This document shows, one piece after another, positions 59,714-64,000 of a stretch of 64,000 nucleotides of DNA. The position numbers and the translations under genes are program-made. The notes beneath the pieces were generated by a model that was given only the letters and a program-made list of their open reading frames with translations, was not told where the DNA came from and did no database searches. Every line of letters starts with the position of its first letter. The first letter of the stretch is position 1. Source of the DNA: Dryas octopetala (lineage: Eukaryota > Streptophyta > Magnoliopsida > Rosales > Rosaceae); assembly GCA_963921425.1 (NCBI GenBank), contig OY992838.1, forward strand, positions 18,269,861 through 18,333,860. Reading direction: 5' to 3'.

Positions 59714-62665
59714 TGTAACACCCTGAATTTTCGACTTATGTTCATTTCGTTACTTAAGCCATAAACCTTGTTCATAAGGTTTGTTTAAGGGAATTAAAGT
59801 TTTTCTTAACTTTGTTTTAACTAACTTGGACCTTTTGGTCATGGTTTTGGAGTTTAGTTGTGTGAAAGTGAATTTTTGAAATAGGAAATTCAAGAGTTTG
59901 GTGATTATTTAATTCGTTTTCATTTTTTGAAATTAAATTATGAGATGAGGAATTTTCATAATTTTTCTGTAAATGAATTGACTATTTTGAGGCTGTAGGA
60001 AATTAGTCCTCGTCACTACGAGTCCGTAGGATTTTTCGAGGAATTATTTGGAGTCCCGAGCTATTTTTGGTGATTTAATAAAGTTTTGGAAAATAGGAAA
60101 AATAGGAAAAGAATTAAAATTGGTTTTGATGCTGACTGGACTGACACACGAACGTGTGTCACGCTGTGAGTGGGTGAGAAGGCTGACGCGGCGCTGACTG
60201 GACGTCAGCTGGCAGCAGGCGGGCTTTCACACAGAAGCTTCTGTACGTGCATTTCATCGGATCCCTTTCTCATGTTTTAATCTCCACCATCCAACCTCAT
60301 TTAAGTGATTAAATCGCAGTCGTTGATTTGAGTAAGGGACCGGCACTGTTCATCTGGGTCACCCTTTGACCCGCGCCTCTCCCAGCTGAATACACCCGCC
60401 CGTTTTGTCTCTTAAACTGGATAGTCCACTGGTTTGTGTAAAACCCATTTCAAATTTTTAAGTGTTTTTCCCTTGTTTTTGACACTTTTGAGCATCCTTT
60501 GCCACATTGGAAACTCACAATTTCTTCCCACCCCCTTATGCTTATAAATAAAGACTCTTGTACCTCATTTTCACTTACACCACCAAACAGAGTTTGAGAG
60601 CTTCTCACTCTAACTTTGGTTTCTCTTTCTCTCTCTGCAAAAGAATTATTATTCTTTCTATTCGGGAGCAAGCTCATATTTTTTAGAAGCTCCCTCCTAG
60701 AAAAATATTTTGAGGTCTTCTCTTGGAGGAGAAGACCCAAGTTTGGAGGAATCCCTTAGGAGTGGAGTATAGTTTTGGAGGTCTACAACCGGGTAAGTCT
60801 TTTATTTATTTTTCAGCCTTATTTATTTTCCTTAGGCTTTAATATTAGGTTGCATACTTAGATTAATTAAGTAAGATTTATTTATTAATTAAGCATGCCT
60901 AGGTCTACTTTGGAGATTTAATTGCTTAACTTATTTGGTTAATTAAGCATGGTTAGTTGTAACCTTAATTTGGAGATTAATTAAAGGTTATTAATTTATA
61001 GAGATTAAATTAGATTTAAGCTATTGTTCAAGCTTAATTAATTAGTGAAATGTCTTGGAGAAATAATAATTAATTAAATACTTGGATAATACTTAGGTTT
61101 GATTTATTCTAATCTAAATGAATTTGTGAAATTGCTTTAAACCAAGGCAATTAGTCAAGTGGTTTGACTTTGAAATTAACTTGAAACTTAGAAATCCTAA
61201 AGAGTAGAGTTTAGTCCACTTAGGACTAGAGTCTTTAGGAACGTGTGACATAAAAGGATGGGTCATAACGAGATTGTATTGAACTTAACTTTTGACTAAG
61301 GTTTCGTATTGTCGGACACTAGGAACACTAGTTACCGAAGGATTTCTTTGTGACTGTTCGTATGACTAATCATCTAGGCATAATGACAAGACACATAAGG
61401 CTTAACATCATGTCGTTTGGGCCTAGGCCCAAAGACTAAGCCCTTCCTGGACTCCTAGGCTCCTAGCCCCTGACCTCTTAGGCTCCGGCCCCCTAGGCTC
61501 CGGCCTCCCAGGCTCCGGCCTTCTAAGCTCCAGCCTCCTAGGCCCCGACCCGTGTCGACTCATTCGGACCCACGAGACAGGTGACACGTGGCGCTCCTAC
61601 AATGCGAATCATTACAAGGGACACGTGTCATCACCGGATTGGTTGACACTCTTCCAAAAGTATTATAAAAGAGGTACTTTCTTGTCACAAAAGGACAACT
61701 CATTCATTATCATATTATTCACTCACTCTACTCACAGATTCTCTGTACACTGACTTGAGCGTCGGAGGAGCTTCGGCCGGTACCACACCGGTGCCCTTCC
61801 CACTCACTTTTGTGTACTTGCGCAGGGTGCATTGGATATCATTCTCTCTCCATTATTCACCAGTCGAACCCAGCTACCCGTTCCTACCCCACTTCGACGT
61901 GTCATCCACTCAGTGGTGGGTCAACGGGCCCACGTGGTTCGACTTGACGTTGACTGTTTTACCATTTTTTAGCATCGACAGTGACATGACAAGATGGCGA
62001 TGGATTTGAGACGGATGAGAATGCATAGGCTATGTAAGAGAATACGTGAAGAGCATTGAATTCCAGGTAGGGGGATTTATCCTACATTCCTGGCTATGGA
62101 CTTTGTGTGTGTTTGTGTTTTTAAATTATTATAACATGCTACATTTGTGATTGGTCTGAGAGTTCGGGTAGCGTAGTACCTTGGGTTCAATCCCTAAACC
62201 TTCTAGAAGAATTGATCATTAAATTATTAGCCAAGCCACTACGTGTGTTTGTGCGAAGCGGGGACCCATGATTGACCAGGTGGCAGTTAATACGGTTTCT
62301 CAATTGCGAGTTCCTATTTCTGTTTACCATGGCACTCTCGCTATGGATGTTATCCTCTTTGATTATAGCTGACCATAGTCGTACCTAATGTGTATCGACC
62401 ATCTGTATTATTGTTATCTATGGATTCTTATGCATGTTTGTCATATTGCTGTACAACTAATACTTACTTTGGTATCGGAGTGTCTTTGGCAGAAGGACAC
62501 ATCCAGCAAATCGGACATCAAGAGCTTATCATCCAGAAGAGGAGATGGATATGTGAGTATGTGTGCTGCCCATTTACCTACAATAACATGGTTTATGATG
62601 ATTTGGATTGGGAGGCATACCCAGTAGTGAGGAGGAAAGTGTCGCGTCCCATACCGAGGGCAACA
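59714..62665 (+). mobile_element. Tekay-like LTR with a nested insert (fossil)
   Basis: It begins TGTAACACCCTGAATTTTCG and probably ends GAGGGCAACA. It is a relative of the LTR-type DNA at 57022-59544. A foreign segment of 594 bp sits at 61392-61985. I see no target duplication at these ends, so the limits are approximate. No internal coding region is present. Confidence 0.55.
61392..61985 (+). mobile_element. 594-bp insert with 9-bp flanking repeats (fossil, Tat LTR-like)
   Basis: ATGACAAGA lies on both sides (61383-61391, 61986-61994). It contains a run of about seven 'taggctccggcc' units (61465-61545), a TATAAAAGAGG box (61663-61673), and the motif GGCCGGTACCACACCGGTGC shared with the Tat LTRs. 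It has the look of a short non-autonomous LTR, but a 9-bp duplication is unusual for LTR elements and I see no clean TG...CA ends at these limits. Confidence 0.45.
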
Positions 62666-62717
62666 TAGTGGCACCTATTCTAAGAAATCCAGAAATACAA
62701 TACTCGACCTTTGAGTA

Positions 62718-64000
62718 TGTAACGACCCAACCCCAAGTTTAATCATAATATCAAATTTTATTTTTATTTGTCGGTTTTCATTTAAGTTTGGAGGGGGATT
62801 CTAGTGGAAATGAAGGGCAATTTAAAAAGTGAAACTTTGGCCATTAATATTGAGACGATTAAATAGAACTTAAATCCTCGAACACTTGGGCGAAAGCAGC
62901 TTTTAAACCAGAGTTTTGGGGAAGGAAATAAATAGATTCTTCTAGAAGGGGTATTTTTGTAAAATTCAAACCCAACTTATTAATTTAAAACAGCCCAATT
63001 ACTCTTTCTCTCTCAAAATTCACTCTCTCTCTCTCTTCCCTCCCGCATACTCTCTCTCTCACACCTCCCTCTACTAGCGCCCACAACCGGCCTCAGCCAC
63101 CACCTCCAGCCAATTCATGACTGACCCAGCTCGCCGGAGTGACCTCTCAGTGCTGACCACCTCCTCCCCGACTTCCTCCCGCCGGCCCAGCCTCCCCTGC
63201 ATAGAGAAACAACTCAGAGACAACCTGAGCTGCCACCCTCTGTCTCGCCGAACTCCAGCCAAACTCCAGCATTATCCACTTCGAAATTAGGAGAGACGAC
63301 CGTTGTTCGTGACGATCCGGCGGAGGATCGAAGTTAGATTCCCCTTTGTGAATGGACCTTGATTTAAATAATTTATGGTTTCTCTATGGTTTCAATTCCA
63401 TTAATTTAACTTGAATTTATGTTGAGTTTTACATTTAAGTGTCTCTCAAATAATCATTTGTTTTAGTTATATACACCCATCTTGGATTTTATGAGTTTCA
63501 TAATCAAGAAATATCTCAACATGATTTTATACATAAATTCATGTTAAAAGTACCATGATTTGAAATAGAGGATTTAATTTCGACTTGGTTATGGAAAGAT
63601 TTATTATATTTCGTATTCTTTGTCTCAATGTTTATTTATACTCGTTTTGGGATATTATAATTTGAGAAAATGTGTATTTTGACGAGTTGGATTTGGCTAA
63701 AGAGAGCTTTGGAAGAAAAATGAAAGATTTGAATTGTTTCATATGTGTTTGCGAATTTATTTTTGTTTTCAAACCACTCGCTTCGTTACCTTCTCAGATT
63801 GTTGGATTGGATAGGTCTTTGGGACCCATTCCAGTACACATATAGGTTTTGGGCCGTGTATCGAGATGCCTCGCCCTTTGGGAGCTGCTCTGCGTGCACG
63901 TATGACCAAATGAACCTGCTTGAGAAGTAGCTAGACCCTAAGCCTGCCCGGGAAGTGGCTAGATTATAAGTCTGCCCGTGTAGCGAGACTTCTCTACACG
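62718..64000 (+). mobile_element. Start of another large gypsy LTR, running off the window (fossil)
   Basis: It begins TGTAACGACCCAACCCC. It has a CT-rich leader (63000-63070), and near the window end the 'aagcctgcccgggaagtggc' units that match, in reverse, the minisatellite of the solo LTR at 50199-53101. Only the first 1283 bp are visible. Confidence 0.6.

Overview
This is nuclear DNA from a flowering plant, most likely a eudicot. The evidence is plant-type introns, fragments of plant genes (a CSTF64-like polyadenylation factor, a TPX2-like spindle protein and a CLC-c-like chloride channel), and a dense nest of plant transposable elements: chromoviruses, Tat and Tekay/Del-like Ty3/gypsy elements, a copia LTR, CACTA elements and a Helitron. 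I find no intact host gene and no RNA gene. The species cannot be read from the sequence.

Layout. 1-2165 is unassigned. 2166-7368 holds three decayed exons of a CSTF64-like gene, one of them present twice because part of the region is duplicated; a 2.1-kb Helitron (3076-5219) and a copia LTR with a 3' piece (5392-6462) lie between the copies. 8640-10038 is a mosaic of old LTR pieces. 10040-17835 is a partial Tat-type gypsy copy on the plus strand, split by a chromovirus (11104-16845) with a clean CCAGG target duplication. 18409-21814 is the gene of a CACTA (En/Spm) transposon: a Transposase_24-like region followed by a Ulp1-like cysteine protease. That transposon ends at 35264. Its 3' part is split by a long, young Tat element on the minus strand (22025-34868) that carries gag-pol, a 3' tandem repeat and an antisense additional ORF. 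One LTR of this Tat element is partly inverted together with CACTA DNA.

35296-36318 is a solo Tat-type LTR. 36425-38350 is a tandem array of about 222-bp units containing perfect hairpins. 38345-41795 is a Tekay/Del-like 3' end with a 2.16-kb LTR. From 42185 to 57021 runs what I read as the 3' half of a second CACTA element: a decayed TPX2 exon, split by a second chromovirus (42623-48137), then two CLC-c-like exons only about 160 bp further on, a 2.9-kb solo LTR with GTTAG duplications, the last exon of a CACTA Ulp1 gene, and a CACTA terminus. 57022-64000 is a stack of overlapping Tekay-like LTRs with a short CACTA end and a small nested insert.

Order of events, from nesting and LTR divergence: the CACTA elements and host-gene pieces came first, then the chromoviruses (LTR divergence about 3.7% and 2.3% by eye), then the Tat element at 22025 (about 1%), and finally the inversion that caught its LTR. 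All divergences and boundaries were counted by eye. The most interesting points are the probable gene-capturing CACTA element (TPX2 plus CLC-c), the inversion, and the hairpin-bearing tandem array.
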